Positions 7,804 through 16,785 of a stretch of 64,000 bases of DNA are shown here, piece by piece. A program made the translations under genes and the position numbers. Source of the DNA: Thermoanaerobaculum sp. (GTDB lineage: Bacteria > Acidobacteriota > Thermoanaerobaculia > Multivoradales > UBA5704); contig JAJKHS010000143.1 of the NCBI GenBank assembly GCA_021154885.1, positions 152,003-216,002 on the forward strand. Direction: 5' to 3'. Every line of letters begins with the position of its first letter. Positions within the stretch are counted from its first letter, which is position 1. Below the pieces are notes generated by a model that saw only the letters and a list, made by a program, of their open reading frames with translations, did no database searches and had not been told where the DNA came from.

Positions 7804-8955
7804 ATGCGATCGAATCCCCGCGAGCTGCTGGTCGTCGCCGGCGAAGCCTCGGGCGACCTCCACGGCGCGCGGCTGATCTCCGAGCTGCGGCAGCGGGTGC
7901 CGGGGCTCTCGACTTTCGGCCTCGGCGGCGACGAGATGCGGGCCGCGGGCCTCGTGTCCGTGGCCCACAGCTCCGAGGTCGCGGTGGTGGGCATCACCGA
8001 GGTCCTCAGGGTGCTGCCGCGCATCCGCGAGGTCTTCGCCGACCTCCTCCGCGAGGTGGACCGCCGGCGGCCGGCCCTCGCCGTGCTCATCGACTTCCCG
8101 GACTTCAACCTCCGCCTGGCCCGCCGGCTCAAGCAGCGCGGCCTCCCGGTCGTCTACTACATCAGCCCCCAGGTGTGGGCCTGGCGGCGGGGCCGGGTGA
8201 AGACCATCGCCCGCCTGGTGGACCGCATGCTGGTGCTCTTCCCCTTCGAGGTGGGCTTCTACCGCGCTCACGGAGTGGACGTCGTCCACGTCGGCCACCC
8301 GCTGGTGGACGAGGTGCCATCCCTCCCGCAGGCCTGGGAACGCACCGTGGAGATCGGGGAGGACGGCCCGTTCCGCGTTGCCCTCCTGCCCGGCTCGCGG
8401 GTGAGCGAGGTCGAGGCCCTGCTGCCGGCGCTGCTGGCGGCGGCTGGGCGGCTGGCGGCCGAGCTGCCCGTCGAGGTGCGGATCATCCGTGCGCCCACCG
8501 TCCCCCGCGAGCTCCTGGACGAGGCCGTGGAGCTGTCCGGCCTGACGGTGGAGATCGTGGAGAGCGATCGCTTCGCCGCCGTGGCCGATTCCCACGTGGC
8601 GCTCTGCGCCTCGGGCACGGCGACCCTGGAGGTGGGTCTGCTGGGCACTCCCATGGTCATGGTCTACCGCTTGGGGGCCTGGACCTACGTCCTCGCCCGT
8701 CTGCTGGTGCGGCTGCCCAACGTCGCCCTGGTCAACCTGGTGCTGGGGAGGCGGGTGGTGCCCGAGCTGATCCAGGGAGAGGCCAATCCCGAGCGCATCG
8801 CCGCCGAGGCCGCCCGCCTGCTGACCGACGCCGGGGCGCGCAACGCGATGCGGACCGCCCTGGCCGAGGTGCGCGGCCGCCTGGGCGCGGGCGGCGCCAG
8901 CGGCCGGGCGGCGGGCGAGGTGGCGGAGATGCTCGCGGAGGCGTCGCGGAATTGA
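7804..8955 (+). CDS. lpxB: Lipid-A-disaccharide synthase
   Basis: A GT19 glycosyltransferase that joins UDP-2,3-diacylglucosamine to lipid X in lipid A synthesis at the inner membrane. Family hallmarks are the N-terminal VVAGEASGDLHGA, GLGGDEMRAAG, IDFPDFNLRLAR, YYISPQVWAW and the donor-site region LLPGSRVSEV and ASGTATLEVGL. Length 383 residues is typical. Adjacent msbA and an acyltransferase-like gene complete a lipid A production and export group and mark the host as Gram-negative. Confidence 0.96.
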   Translation: MRSNPRELLVVAGEASGDLHGARLISELRQRVPGLSTFGLGGDEMRAAGLVSVAHSSEVAVVGITEVLRVLPRIREVFADLLREVDRRRPALAVLIDFPDFNLRLARRLKQRGLPVVYYISPQVWAWRRGRVKTIARLVDRMLVLFPFEVGFYRAHGVDVVHVGHPLVDEVPSLPQAWERTVEIGEDGPFRVALLPGSRVSEVEALLPALLAAAGRLAAELPVEVRIIRAPTVPRELLDEAVELSGLTVEIVESDRFAAVADSHVALCASGTATLEVGLLGTPMVMVYRLGAWTYVLARLLVRLPNVALVNLVLGRRVVPELIQGEANPERIAAEAARLLTDAGARNAMRTALAEVRGRLGAGGASGRAAGEVAEMLAEASRN

Positions 8956-8980
8956 AACGGAATTGAAATGGAATTGAAGA
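8948..8980 (+). repeat. Triplicated 11-bp repeat at the lpxB/msbA junction
   Basis: Three tandem copies of GGAATTGAAAC-like 11-mers (starting at 8948, 8959 and 8970). They contain the lpxB stop codon and the first possible msbA start (8968) and end exactly at the second possible start (8980). Copy-number change would alter spacing and frame at the start. Confidence 0.7.
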
Positions 8981-10857
8981 TGTCCTCTTTCTTCTGGCGC
9001 TATTTGCGCGGCTACACCGGCTGGGCGATCCTGGCCGCCGCCGGCATCCTCGTCTACGCCGCCGCCACCGCGGGCACCGCCGCCCTGATCAAGCCCATCT
9101 TCGGCGAGGTGCTCCTCGCCGGCGACAGCATGCCCGGGCCGCTGGGCGCGATCACCTCGACCCCGGCGCCGCAGAGCCAGGGGAAGCGGCCGGAGAGCGG
9201 CGTCCTCGGAGATCTCAAGAAGCGGCTCAACCTGGCGCGGCAGATCGACAGCAGCTACGAATCGCTGAAGCGGCACCTCGGGGTGAACCGCGACAACGTC
9301 GTCTACTTCGTCCCCCTCCTCTTCGTGCTGGTCTTCCTGCTGCGGTCGCTCGCCGACTTCGCCTCGGGCTACGCCTTCCAGCACATCGGCCTGGGGGTGA
9401 CGACGGACGTCCGCAACGACCTCTACCGGCGGATCCTCCAGCAGTCGAGCCGCTTCCACGCCGAGCACCCGTCGGGGGAACTGGTGGCGCGCGTCATCAA
9501 CGACGTGGCGCTGATGCAGAACGCGGTCGCCAACCGCCTGCTCGACCTCTTCCAGCAGTCCTTCACCCTGGTCGCGCTGCTGGCGCTGCTGCTGTCCACC
9601 CACTTCAAGCTGGCGCTGATCTCGCTGATCGCGGCGCCGCTGCTCCTCTATCCCATCATCCGCTTCGGCAAGGGGATGCGCCGCACGAGCCACCGCAGCC
9701 AGGAGCGCATGGCCGACCTCGCCAGCCTGATGGCCGAGGGGGTGCGCGGCCACCGGGTGGTGAAGGCCTTCGGCATGGAGGAGTTCGAGATGAGCCGCTT
9801 CCGCGAGGCCACCCGGCGGCACCTGCGGGTGAACCTCTGGGCCCAGATGCTGGCCAACTCGTCCGGCCCCGTGGTCGAGTCGCTCGCCGTGCTGGGGGCC
9901 GCGGGCCTGCTCATCTATGCCGGCAAGTCGATCCGCGCCGGCGACCTCTCGGCGCCCGAGCTGGTGCAGTTCCTCACCACGCTGCTGATGCTCTACGACC
10001 CGATCCGCAAGCTCAACAAGGTGAACCTCATCCTGCAGGAGGCCGTGGCCTCGGGGCAGCGGGTGTCGCGGCTGATGGAGATCCCGGACGACATCCAGGA
10101 GCGGCCCGGGGCGCGCGACGTCGCGACGGTCCGCGAGGCCATCGCCTACGAGCGGGTCTCCTTCTCCTACGAGGAGCGGCCGGTGCTGCGCGAGGTCTCG
10201 CTCGCCATCCAGGCCGGCGAGATCGTGGCGCTGGTGGGGCCGTCCGGAGCGGGCAAGTCGACGCTGGTCAACCTCCTGCCGCGCTTCTTCGATCCGGGCT
10301 CGGGGCGGCTGACCATCGACGGCGTGGACATCCGCGACCTCAAGCTCAAGAGCCTGCGCGCGCTCATCGGCATCGTCACCCAGGAGACGGTGCTGTTCAA
10401 CGACTCGATCCGCAACAACATCGCCTATGGCCGCTTCGACCTGCCGCTGGAGCGGGTGCGGGAGGCGGCGGCGGCGGCCTACGCCGACGAGTTCATCATG
10501 CAGCTCCCCAAGGGGTATGACACGGTGATCGGCGAGTCGGGCGTGCGCCTCTCGGGCGGCCAGCGGCAGCGGCTGGCCATCGCCCGGGCGCTGCTCAAGA
10601 ACGCGCCCATCCTGATCCTCGACGAGGCCACCTCGCACCTCGACAGCCAGTCCGAGGCCCTGGTGCAGAAGGCCCTCTACAACCTGATGCAGGGGCGGTC
10701 GACGCTGGTCATCGCCCATCGCCTGTCGACCGTCACCCGGGCGGACCGCATCGTGGTCGTCGAGGCCGGGCGCATCGTGGAGGAGGGCTCCCATCGCGAG
10801 CTGCTGGCGCTCGGCGGCTCGTACAAGCGATTGTTCGACCTCCAGTTCCGGGTGTGA
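8968..10857 (+). CDS. msbA: MsbA-like lipid A/lipid ABC exporter
   Basis: A 629-residue ABC half-transporter with six membrane helices in the first ~350 residues and a C-terminal nucleotide-binding domain with Walker A VGPSGAGKST, Q-loop VTQETVLFN, signature LSGGQRQRLAIARALL, Walker B ILILDEATSHLD and H-loop IAHRLST. A longer than usual periplasmic stretch (about residues 45-105) follows the first helix. Next to lpxB it most likely flips lipid A across the inner membrane. ATG 8968 and ATG 8980 are both possible starts; neither has a strong ribosome site. Confidence 0.9.
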   Translation: MELKMSSFFWRYLRGYTGWAILAAAGILVYAAATAGTAALIKPIFGEVLLAGDSMPGPLGAITSTPAPQSQGKRPESGVLGDLKKRLNLARQIDSSYESLKRHLGVNRDNVVYFVPLLFVLVFLLRSLADFASGYAFQHIGLGVTTDVRNDLYRRILQQSSRFHAEHPSGELVARVINDVALMQNAVANRLLDLFQQSFTLVALLALLLSTHFKLALISLIAAPLLLYPIIRFGKGMRRTSHRSQERMADLASLMAEGVRGHRVVKAFGMEEFEMSRFREATRRHLRVNLWAQMLANSSGPVVESLAVLGAAGLLIYAGKSIRAGDLSAPELVQFLTTLLMLYDPIRKLNKVNLILQEAVASGQRVSRLMEIPDDIQERPGARDVATVREAIAYERVSFSYEERPVLREVSLAIQAGEIVALVGPSGAGKSTLVNLLPRFFDPGSGRLTIDGVDIRDLKLKSLRALIGIVTQETVLFNDSIRNNIAYGRFDLPLERVREAAAAAYADEFIMQLPKGYDTVIGESGVRLSGGQRQRLAIARALLKNAPILILDEATSHLDSQSEALVQKALYNLMQGRSTLVIAHRLSTVTRADRIVVVEAGRIVEEGSHRELLALGGSYKRLFDLQFRV

Positions 10858-11495
10858 GCCCGCCGGCCGGGATCGTCTCGTGGCTCGCGGCCTGGTTCAT
10901 CCGGGCCCTGCGGGCGACCGTGCGGCTGCGGCATCATGGCGACGAGCGGTTGCGCCAGTGGGAGCAGGGGGAGCAGCGGTTCATCCTCGCCTTCTGGCAC
11001 CGCCACCTGCTGCTGATGCCCTATGCGTATCGAGGACGGCGGATCTCGGTGCTGGTGAGCCAGAGCGGCGACGGCGAGCTGATCGCCCGCACCGTGGCCC
11101 GGCTGGGGATCGACTCCGCGCGCGGCTCGAGCAGCCGGGGTGGCATCGCGGGCCTGCGCTCGCTGCTGCGCCAGGCGGCCGAGGGCTGGGACATCGCCTT
11201 CACGCCCGACGGTCCCAAGGGGCCGGCGAGCGAGGTGCAGCCGGGGGTCATCCTGGCGGCGGCGTCGACCGGGCTGCCCATCGTGCCGGTGGCGGTGGCG
11301 GCGAGCCGGGCGAAGCGGCTCCGCTCCTGGGACCGCTTCCTCGTCCCTCTGCCGCTCGCGACCGTGCACTTCGTCTACGGCGAGCCCCTCGCCGTCGCGC
11401 GGCGGGGTGATTTAGGCGCGGCGGCGGCCGAGCTGAAGCGGCGGCTGGAGGGGGCGGAGGAGGAGGCGGAGGGATGGGTGAAGGGATCAGCCTGA
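10854..11495 (+). CDS. DUF374 lysophospholipid acyltransferase-like protein
   Basis: A 213-residue protein with a GTG start overlapping the msbA stop by 4 bp (GTGA), so translation is probably coupled. It shows the DUF374 pattern: FWHRHLLLMPYAY near residue 46, the SQSGDGELIARTVARLGI segment and FTPDGPKGPASEVQPG. DUF374 is related to the LPLAT acyltransferases, and with lpxB and msbA it may add an acyl chain to lipid A or its precursor. The stop codon lies at the edge of the palindromic repeat that follows. Confidence 0.82.
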   Translation: MSPPAGIVSWLAAWFIRALRATVRLRHHGDERLRQWEQGEQRFILAFWHRHLLLMPYAYRGRRISVLVSQSGDGELIARTVARLGIDSARGSSSRGGIAGLRSLLRQAAEGWDIAFTPDGPKGPASEVQPGVILAAASTGLPIVPVAVAASRAKRLRSWDRFLVPLPLATVHFVYGEPLAVARRGDLGAAAAELKRRLEGAEEEAEGWVKGSA

Positions 11496-11722
11496 GAGGG
11501 TGTCTCGAAAGGGTTCCCCCCCACTGTAGAGACGCCCACGGGGAACCCCGTGGGGCGTCTCGGGGGGCGGCGATTGTCGGCTGTCCTCTCCTCGTCGCCC
11601 CGCGGACACACCGTGGCAGGTTGGAACGTCCTTTCCGCCCCGGAGACGCCCCGCGGGGTTCCCCACGGGGCGTCTCTACAGAGGGGGCTGCCAGACAGGT
11701 CACCCCTTTCGAGACACCCTCT
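11495..11722. repeat. MITE-like palindromic element, 228 bp
   Basis: AGAGGGTGTCTCGAAAGGG at 11495-11513 is exactly inverted at 11704-11722. Inside, a second pair of arms (TGTAGAGACGCCC, GGCGTCTCTACA) gives nested hairpins. There is no coding potential. The left end provides the last base of the DUF374 stop codon. It fills the gap before the UPF0175 gene and looks like a non-autonomous insertion. Confidence 0.75.
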
Positions 11723-11756
11723 GAGAGCGTGATAGGATTTTGGAGCGGAGGTTCTC

Positions 11757-12023
11757 ATGGAAGTGCAGCTCACGGTTCCTGACGACATCATCGAGAGACT
11801 CCAAGTCAGCTCGGAGGATCTCTCACGCCATGCCCTGGAGGCTCTAGCTGCGGACTTCTATCGCGCCGGATTGCTGTCCACGGCCGAGGTCCAGCGGATG
11901 CTAGATTTCGAGACCCGATGGCAGACCGACGCATTCCTCAAGCAGAAAGAGGCTTACTTGCACTACTCCGTTGAGGATTTCAACAAGGATATCGAGACAA
12001 ATCGCAGGCTTTTCGGACGGTGA
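11757..12023 (+). CDS. UPF0175 family antitoxin-like protein
   Basis: An 88-residue UPF0175 protein: an N-terminal MEVQLTVPDDI strand followed by helices (LSRHALEALAADFYRAGLLSTAEVQRML) and a tail HYSVEDFNKDI. UPF0175 proteins are usually encoded just before DUF3368 PIN-domain toxins and act as antitoxin-like regulators. Here the following GTGA-overlapping frame is only 34 residues long, so the toxin appears truncated. GGAGCGGAGG precedes the start. Confidence 0.82.
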   Translation: MEVQLTVPDDIIERLQVSSEDLSRHALEALAADFYRAGLLSTAEVQRMLDFETRWQTDAFLKQKEAYLHYSVEDFNKDIETNRRLFGR

Positions 12024-12124
12024 AGGTATTCTCCTCCGGCACGCCTCCGATCCCTATCTGCTCGCTGATCGAAGAGGGCTATGATCGATCTGGACCGCAT
12101 TACCTTCGCTTGGTTGGCATCTGA
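12020..12124 (+). pseudogene. Remnant of DUF3368 PIN-like toxin
   Basis: The GTG start overlaps the antitoxin stop by 4 bp, as in intact UPF0175-DUF3368 pairs. The encoded VKVFSSGTPPIPICSLIEEG resembles the opening of a PIN toxin (MxVxSNxSPLIxLAxIG), but the frame ends after 34 residues and no further PIN acidic motif follows before yicC. The similarity is short, so the assignment is tentative and rests mainly on position. Confidence 0.4.
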
Positions 12125-12204
12125 CGAACGCCTCGTACGGACTGCTTGAACACGCGAGGCGGTTCCGATCAAGCCATAGTACCCAGCCCCTTGAGGACTC
12201 ATCC

Positions 12205-13083
12205 ATGCGCAGCATGACCGGTTACGGTGAAGCGTCGGGGGAGAACGCACGGCATGGTGTGACGGTGAGCCTGCGGGCGGTGAACCACCGGTTCCTCGAC
12301 CTTCAGCTCCGGCTGGCCGAGGACCTGCGAGGGAGCGAGGCGGCGTTGCGCGACCTCATCAGCCGGGAGGTCACCCGCGGCCGGCTGGAGGTGCGGGTGG
12401 AGGTGCGCTCGGTGGCGGAGCGCAAGGCCTCCGTCCAGGTCCACATGGGGGTGATCCGGGAGGCTCATGCCGCGATCCACGAGCTGTTCGAGGCGGGCCT
12501 GGTGGAGCGCGGCCTCTCGGCCGGCGACCTGCTGCGCCTGCCTGAGGCGTTCCGGGTGGACCTGGAGAGGGAGGAGTGGAGCGAAGCGGACGAGGAGCTG
12601 CTGCTGACGGTGGCCCGCGAGGCCGTGGCACAGCTCGTGGCCAGCCGCGAGACCGAGGGCGCCAGCCTCGCCGTCGCCATGGAGGAGAAGCTGCAGGGCA
12701 TCCAGGAGGCGGTGGACCGGCTCGACGCCCTGCGGGGGTCGGTGCGCGAAGAGATCGCGGCATCGCTGCGCCGGCGCCTGGCCGAGCTGCTGGGCGCGCA
12801 GCCCCTGGACGAGGCGCGCCTCGCCCAGGAGGTGGCCCTGCTGGTGGACCGCAGCGACGTCAGCGAGGAGATCGACCGTCTGCGCTCGCACCTGGAGCAC
12901 TTCCGCGGCGTCACCCGCGAGCCGGGCGCCGCCGGCAAGCGCCTCGACTTCCTCACCCAGGAGATCTTCCGCGAGCTCAACACCCTGGGCGCCAAGTGCC
13001 GCAACGCCGAGATGACCCGGGCCGTGCTCGACGCCAAGGTCCTCTGCGAGCAGATCCGCGAGCAGGTGCAGAACGTGGAATAG
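12205..13083 (+). CDS. yicC: YicC/YloC family endoribonuclease
   Basis: A 292-residue YicC-family protein starting MRSMTGYGEASGE, with the conserved AVNHRFLDLQLRL and a C-terminal half ending GKRLDFLTQEIFRELNTLGAKCRNAEMTRAVLDAKVLCEQIREQVQNVE, quoted here only as the family's usual closing motif order (LDFLxQE, REANTLxSK-like, KxExEKIREQVQNVE-like). YicC proteins are manganese-dependent RNases affecting mRNA and sRNA turnover. The gene precedes gmk and rpoZ, the common bacterial order. Confidence 0.93.
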   Translation: MRSMTGYGEASGENARHGVTVSLRAVNHRFLDLQLRLAEDLRGSEAALRDLISREVTRGRLEVRVEVRSVAERKASVQVHMGVIREAHAAIHELFEAGLVERGLSAGDLLRLPEAFRVDLEREEWSEADEELLLTVAREAVAQLVASRETEGASLAVAMEEKLQGIQEAVDRLDALRGSVREEIAASLRRRLAELLGAQPLDEARLAQEVALLVDRSDVSEEIDRLRSHLEHFRGVTREPGAAGKRLDFLTQEIFRELNTLGAKCRNAEMTRAVLDAKVLCEQIREQVQNVE

Positions 13084-13137
13084 TGGTACGATACGGCGGG
13101 CGCAGCACCCTCCTTTCGACAACTTTTGAAGGAATCG

Positions 13138-13782
13138 ATGCATCCCGGCGAGCTCTTCATCCTCTCCGCTCCTTCGGGAACGGGTAAGACGACCCTCATC
13201 CAGAGCCTCATGGCGGGAGGCCTCAACGGCTTCGGCGGCCTGGCGTTCTCGGTGAGCCACACCACGCGCAAACCCCGCCCGGGGGAGATGGACGGCAAGG
13301 ACTACCACTTCGTGGACCAGGCCACCTTCCAGTCGATGATCGCCGCCGATGCCTTTCTCGAATGGGCGCAGGTGCACGACAACTACTACGGCACCTCGCG
13401 CGATGAGGTCTTCCCCCGGCTGGAGAAGGGGATCGACGTGGTGCTGGACATCGACGTCCAGGGCGCCGAGCGGGTGCTCGCTCGCTATCCTCAGGCGTAT
13501 GGCATCTTCATCATGCCCCCCAGCTACGAGGACCTGGAGAGCCGGCTGCGCCGCCGCGGCAAGGACGACGCCCAGGCCATCGCCCGGCGTCTGGCCGTAT
13601 CCCTCTGGGAAATCAGGCGCTACGATCGGTATCACTATGTTATCATCAATGATGACGCCCGCCGGGCGAGCGAGGTGCTCGCGGCCATCATCCTCGAGAA
13701 GCGTCACCGGCGAGAGCGCATGCAGGCCCGGGTGCAGGAGATCCTGCGGGACTTCCAGGACCGGGGCTCCCCTCCGAGCTGA
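13138..13782 (+). CDS. gmk: Guanylate kinase
   Basis: Phosphorylates GMP to GDP with ATP. The P-loop SAPSGTGKTTL is at residues 9-19, the GMP-binding segment VSHTTRKPRPGEMDGKDY at about 38-55, then WAQVHDNYYGT and DIDVQGAE, and the lid region RLRRRGKDD. The protein has 214 residues. The start at 13138 follows GAAGGA; an in-frame TTG four codons upstream is less likely. It lies between yicC and rpoZ. Confidence 0.95.
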   Translation: MHPGELFILSAPSGTGKTTLIQSLMAGGLNGFGGLAFSVSHTTRKPRPGEMDGKDYHFVDQATFQSMIAADAFLEWAQVHDNYYGTSRDEVFPRLEKGIDVVLDIDVQGAERVLARYPQAYGIFIMPPSYEDLESRLRRRGKDDAQAIARRLAVSLWEIRRYDRYHYVIINDDARRASEVLAAIILEKRHRRERMQARVQEILRDFQDRGSPPS

Positions 13783-13856
13783 GAAGAAAAATTCGACCGG
13801 CGTTGATCCGAGGTTGATCCCGAGCGATCCCGGACGCCGCCAAGGAGAGATTATCG

Positions 13857-14096
13857 ATGGAAGAGAAGCCGACGATGGATAGCAAGTTCCGTCGGGTGCT
13901 CGTGGCCGCCAGCCGGGCCGAGCAGCTCATGCGGGGCGCCCGCCCCAAGGTCGAGGCCGGCAAGCGCAAGCCCACCCGGGTGGCGCTGGAGGAGCTCGAC
14001 AACAAGCTTGTCGACTGGGGCTACGGCCCGCCGCCGCAGCCGCAGCCGGAGGAGGCGCCGGCCGCCGAGGAGCCACAGCCGGCGGAAGTCCACTAG
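13857..14096 (+). CDS. rpoZ: RNA polymerase omega subunit
   Basis: A 79-residue omega subunit with the conserved SKFRRVLVAASRAEQLMRGARP, the KPTRVALEEL segment and a Pro/Glu-rich tail. Omega helps assemble the beta' subunit and mediates ppGpp responses. AAGGAGAG precedes the ATG at 13857. The position between gmk and coaBC matches the typical order and supports the call despite the small size. Confidence 0.92.
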   Translation: MEEKPTMDSKFRRVLVAASRAEQLMRGARPKVEAGKRKPTRVALEELDNKLVDWGYGPPPQPQPEEAPAAEEPQPAEVH

Positions 14097-14136
14097 ATCC
14101 TCGTTTCCCTTGTCGCCGCCGCGCGCCGAGCGTTCC

Positions 14137-15390
14137 ATGAGCCGACCTTTGAGAGTCCTGCTCGGCGTCAGCGGCGGCATCGCCGCCTACAAGTCCGCCG
14201 AGCTGGTGCGCCGCCTCCGGGCGCGCGGGCACGAGGTGCGGTGCGCCCTCACCCGCAGCGCCGTCGCCTTCGTGGCACCCCTCACCCTGGAGGTGCTCTC
14301 GGGCCGGCCGGTCGACCAGGAGGAATACCTGGTCCCTGGAGTCGCCCATGGCCCGGAGATCGAGGAGGCGCACATCGCCGCCGCCGCTTGGGCGGAGGTG
14401 CTGTGCGTGGCCCCGGCGACCGCGCACGTGCTGGCGCGGCTGGCCCTGGGACTGGCGGACGACTTCCTCACCACCACCGCCCTCGCCTTCACCGGTCCGG
14501 TGGTGGTGGCCCCGGCCATGCACTCGGCGATGTGGGAGAAGCCCGCGACACAGCAGCACGCCGGGACTCTGAAGGGGCGCGGCGTGTGGTTCGCCGGTCC
14601 GGTCGAGGGTCCCCTGGCCTCGGGCGAGGTGGGCATGGGACGGATGGCCGAGCCGGAGACGATCGTGGCGGCGGTGGAGGCCGCCGCCGGCTCGGGGCCG
14701 CTCGCGGGCCGCACGGTGCTGGTCACCGCCGGCCCCACCCATGAGCCGCTCGATCCCGTCCGCTTCCTGGGCAACCGGTCGAGCGGCAGGATGGGCTTCG
14801 CCCTCGCCGCCGAGGCCGCCCGGCGGGGCGCCCGGGTGGTGCTGATCGCCGGCCCGGTGGCGCTTGCCACGCCCTCGGGCGTGACCCGCATCGACGTGGT
14901 CACCGCCCGCGAGATGGAGCGGGCGGTCCACGAGCACGCCCCGGCCGCGGACCTCGTGGTGATGGCGGCGGCGGTGGCGGATTTCCGGCCGCGGCGGGTC
15001 GCCGCCGGCAAGATCAAGAAGGAGGAGGGACTCCCCCCCGCTGACATTGAGATGGAGGAGAACCCGGACATCCTCGCCGGCCTGCGGGCAGTGGCGCCGC
15101 GGGCGGTCCTGGTGGGCTTCGCCGCGGAGACGGAGGACCTCGACCGCCACGCCCGCGCCAAGCTGGAGCGCAAGGACGCCGACTTCCTGGTGGCCAACGA
15201 CGTCTCCCGCCGCGATATCGCCTTCGAGAGCGGGGACAACGAGGTCACCGTCTTTCGCCGTCAGGGCGAGCCCGTCTTCTTCTCCCGCCGGCCCAAGCCG
15301 GAGCTGGCGGCCTCGCTCTTCGACCTGTTCACAGCTACACTCTCGGATCGTGCGGACCGTGAGACCTCCCCTGCAGCCGGCCCTCGCTGA
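14137..15390 (+). CDS. coaBC: Bifunctional phosphopantothenoylcysteine decarboxylase/synthetase
   Basis: A coenzyme A biosynthesis enzyme. The N-terminal CoaC flavoprotein domain (residues 1-180) has LLGVSGGIAAYKSAEL and the PAMHSAMW motif. The C-terminal CoaB domain has TAGPTHEPLDPVRFLGNRSSG, AAAVADFRP, KIKKEEG and VGFAAETEDL. It makes 417 residues from the ATG at 14137. The end overlaps the start of the uracil-DNA glycosylase gene. Confidence 0.95.
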   Translation: MSRPLRVLLGVSGGIAAYKSAELVRRLRARGHEVRCALTRSAVAFVAPLTLEVLSGRPVDQEEYLVPGVAHGPEIEEAHIAAAAWAEVLCVAPATAHVLARLALGLADDFLTTTALAFTGPVVVAPAMHSAMWEKPATQQHAGTLKGRGVWFAGPVEGPLASGEVGMGRMAEPETIVAAVEAAAGSGPLAGRTVLVTAGPTHEPLDPVRFLGNRSSGRMGFALAAEAARRGARVVLIAGPVALATPSGVTRIDVVTAREMERAVHEHAPAADLVVMAAAVADFRPRRVAAGKIKKEEGLPPADIEMEENPDILAGLRAVAPRAVLVGFAAETEDLDRHARAKLERKDADFLVANDVSRRDIAFESGDNEVTVFRRQGEPVFFSRRPKPELAASLFDLFTATLSDRADRETSPAAGPR

Positions 15391-16102
15391 CCTCCTCGCC
15401 TATCTGGGCGAGATGGGTTATGGCGATCTCTACGTCGACGCGCCCCGGGCTGCGGCGCGCCCCCAGGCCCCGGCACCCCCGCAGGAGCCGGTCGCCGCTG
15501 TTGCCGCGGCCACCGCGGTCGCCCCCTTGAGCGGCGAGGCGGTGGCGCGGGCCTCCGAGCTGGCCACCCTGGCCGGCGCGGCGGCGGGCTGCACCCGCTG
15601 CCGGCTGAGCGAGGGGCGGACCCATGTGGTCTTCGGCACCGGCAACCCCGCCGCCGAGCTGATGTTCGTCGGCGAGGGCCCGGGGGCCGAGGAGGATCGG
15701 CAGGGGCTGCCGTTCGTCGGCGCCGCCGGCGAGCTGCTCAATCGCATCATCCAGGCGATCGAGAAGACCCGCGACGAGGTCTACATCGCCAACGTCGTGA
15801 AGTGCCGGCCGCCGGGCAACCGCGACCCCCAGCCCGACGAGGTGACCGCCTGCCGCGGCTACCTGGACAGGCAGATCGCCCTCGTCCGCCCCCGGGTCCT
15901 CGTCGCCCTCGGGCGCGTCGCGGCCCAGACCCTGCTGGGCAACGACTCGCCCATCGGCAGGATGCGCGGCCAGTGGTTCCGAGTGCAGGGCATCCCCACC
16001 ATGGTCACCTACCACCCGGCGGCCCTGCTGCGCAACCCCGCCCTGAAGCGCCCCACCTGGGAGGACATGCAGCAGGTCCGCGACTTCCTGCGGTCCTGCT
16101 GA
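15350..16102 (+). CDS. Family 4-type uracil-DNA glycosylase
   Basis: Removes uracil from DNA. An Ala/Pro-rich N-terminal stretch is followed by the catalytic domain with [19 protein letters not shown] (first cluster cysteines), [31 protein letters not shown] and the closing [11 protein letters not shown]. The cysteines fit the 4Fe-4S cluster of family 4 enzymes. The start is uncertain: GTG 15350 (250 residues) and GTG 15359 are both in frame, and both overlap the coaBC end. Confidence 0.92.
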   Translation: MRTVRPPLQPALADLLAYLGEMGYGDLYVDAPRAAARPQAPAPPQEPVAAVAAATAVAPLSGEAVARASELATLAGAAAGCTRCRLSEGRTHVVFGTGNPAAELMFVGEGPGAEEDRQGLPFVGAAGELLNRIIQAIEKTRDEVYIANVVKCRPPGNRDPQPDEVTACRGYLDRQIALVRPRVLVALGRVAAQTLLGNDSPIGRMRGQWFRVQGIPTMVTYHPAALLRNPALKRPTWEDMQQVRDFLRSC

Positions 16103-16197
16103 GCGTCTGCAATTTAATGTAGAGGCGGCTATAAGCTGGACGGCTCTGGGGAAGAGTGTTAATTTGAATTTGACATCTATCTTTTTCCCTGGCCTGA

Positions 16198-16755
16198 ATG
16201 TTCAGCCCGGCCCTCACCGAGAACGCCCCCCCCTTCGAGGATTTCTTGAAGGCGGTCGAGCCCAAGCTGAAACGGCTCCTCGCCAGCTACAACATCCCCA
16301 CCGAGGACGCGGAGGACGTCCTCCAGCAGTCGCTCCTCGCCCTGCTCTACCAGTGGGAGCGGGTGCGGGACCCCGAGCGCTGGCTGTTCGGCACGGTGAA
16401 GCGAAACTGTCTGATGTACTGGCGGACGACCCGGCGGAAGATCTACTCGGCGGTGGACATGACGATCCTGGAGTGGCTCTCGGAACCGGTCGCGCCGACG
16501 CAGGAGCGGTTGGACCTGATCTGTGATCTGGAGAACCTCATCGACCGTCTCCCCAAGCGCTGCCGGCGGGTGCTCCGGCTTCGCTTCCGGCTGGGCTATG
16601 AGCCGCCGGAGGTGGCGGCCAAGCTGGGCTACCGGACGTCGAGCATCGGCAAGATCACGAACCGTTGCCTCCACGCCCTGGTGCAGGAGCTGCTGGCCTC
16701 CGACCTGGCCGACAAGCTGCCGGTGTGCAAGTCGACGGATCGCCGGCACCGTTGA
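16198..16755 (+). CDS. Sigma-70 family (ECF-like) RNA polymerase sigma factor
   Basis: A 185-residue sigma factor. Region 2 is represented by IPTEDAEDVLQQSLLALLYQWERV and RWLFGTVKRNCLMYWR; region 4 by LPKRCRRVLRLRFRLGYEPPEVAAKLGYRTSSIGKITNRCLHAL, named here by its helix-turn-helix role. No anti-sigma factor is adjacent; instead a BTAD-type regulator follows 30 bp downstream, so the two probably act together. AT-rich sequence precedes the gene but no convincing promoter pair was identified. Confidence 0.88.
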   Translation: MFSPALTENAPPFEDFLKAVEPKLKRLLASYNIPTEDAEDVLQQSLLALLYQWERVRDPERWLFGTVKRNCLMYWRTTRRKIYSAVDMTILEWLSEPVAPTQERLDLICDLENLIDRLPKRCRRVLRLRFRLGYEPPEVAAKLGYRTSSIGKITNRCLHALVQELLASDLADKLPVCKSTDRRHR

Positions 16756-16785
16756 CTTAAGCCCGCCTCCGGGCGACGTAGCGCC

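Noticed and set aside
7798..10794. Open frame of nearly 1,000 codons on the minus strand opposite lpxB and msbA
   Set aside because: His/Gly/Asp/Leu/Val-rich composition is typical of GC-rich antisense, and both sense genes are well supported.
16160..16200. TTGACA near 16170 as promoter for the sigma factor
   Set aside because: No -10 box follows at a suitable distance; the sequence downstream is T/C-rich.
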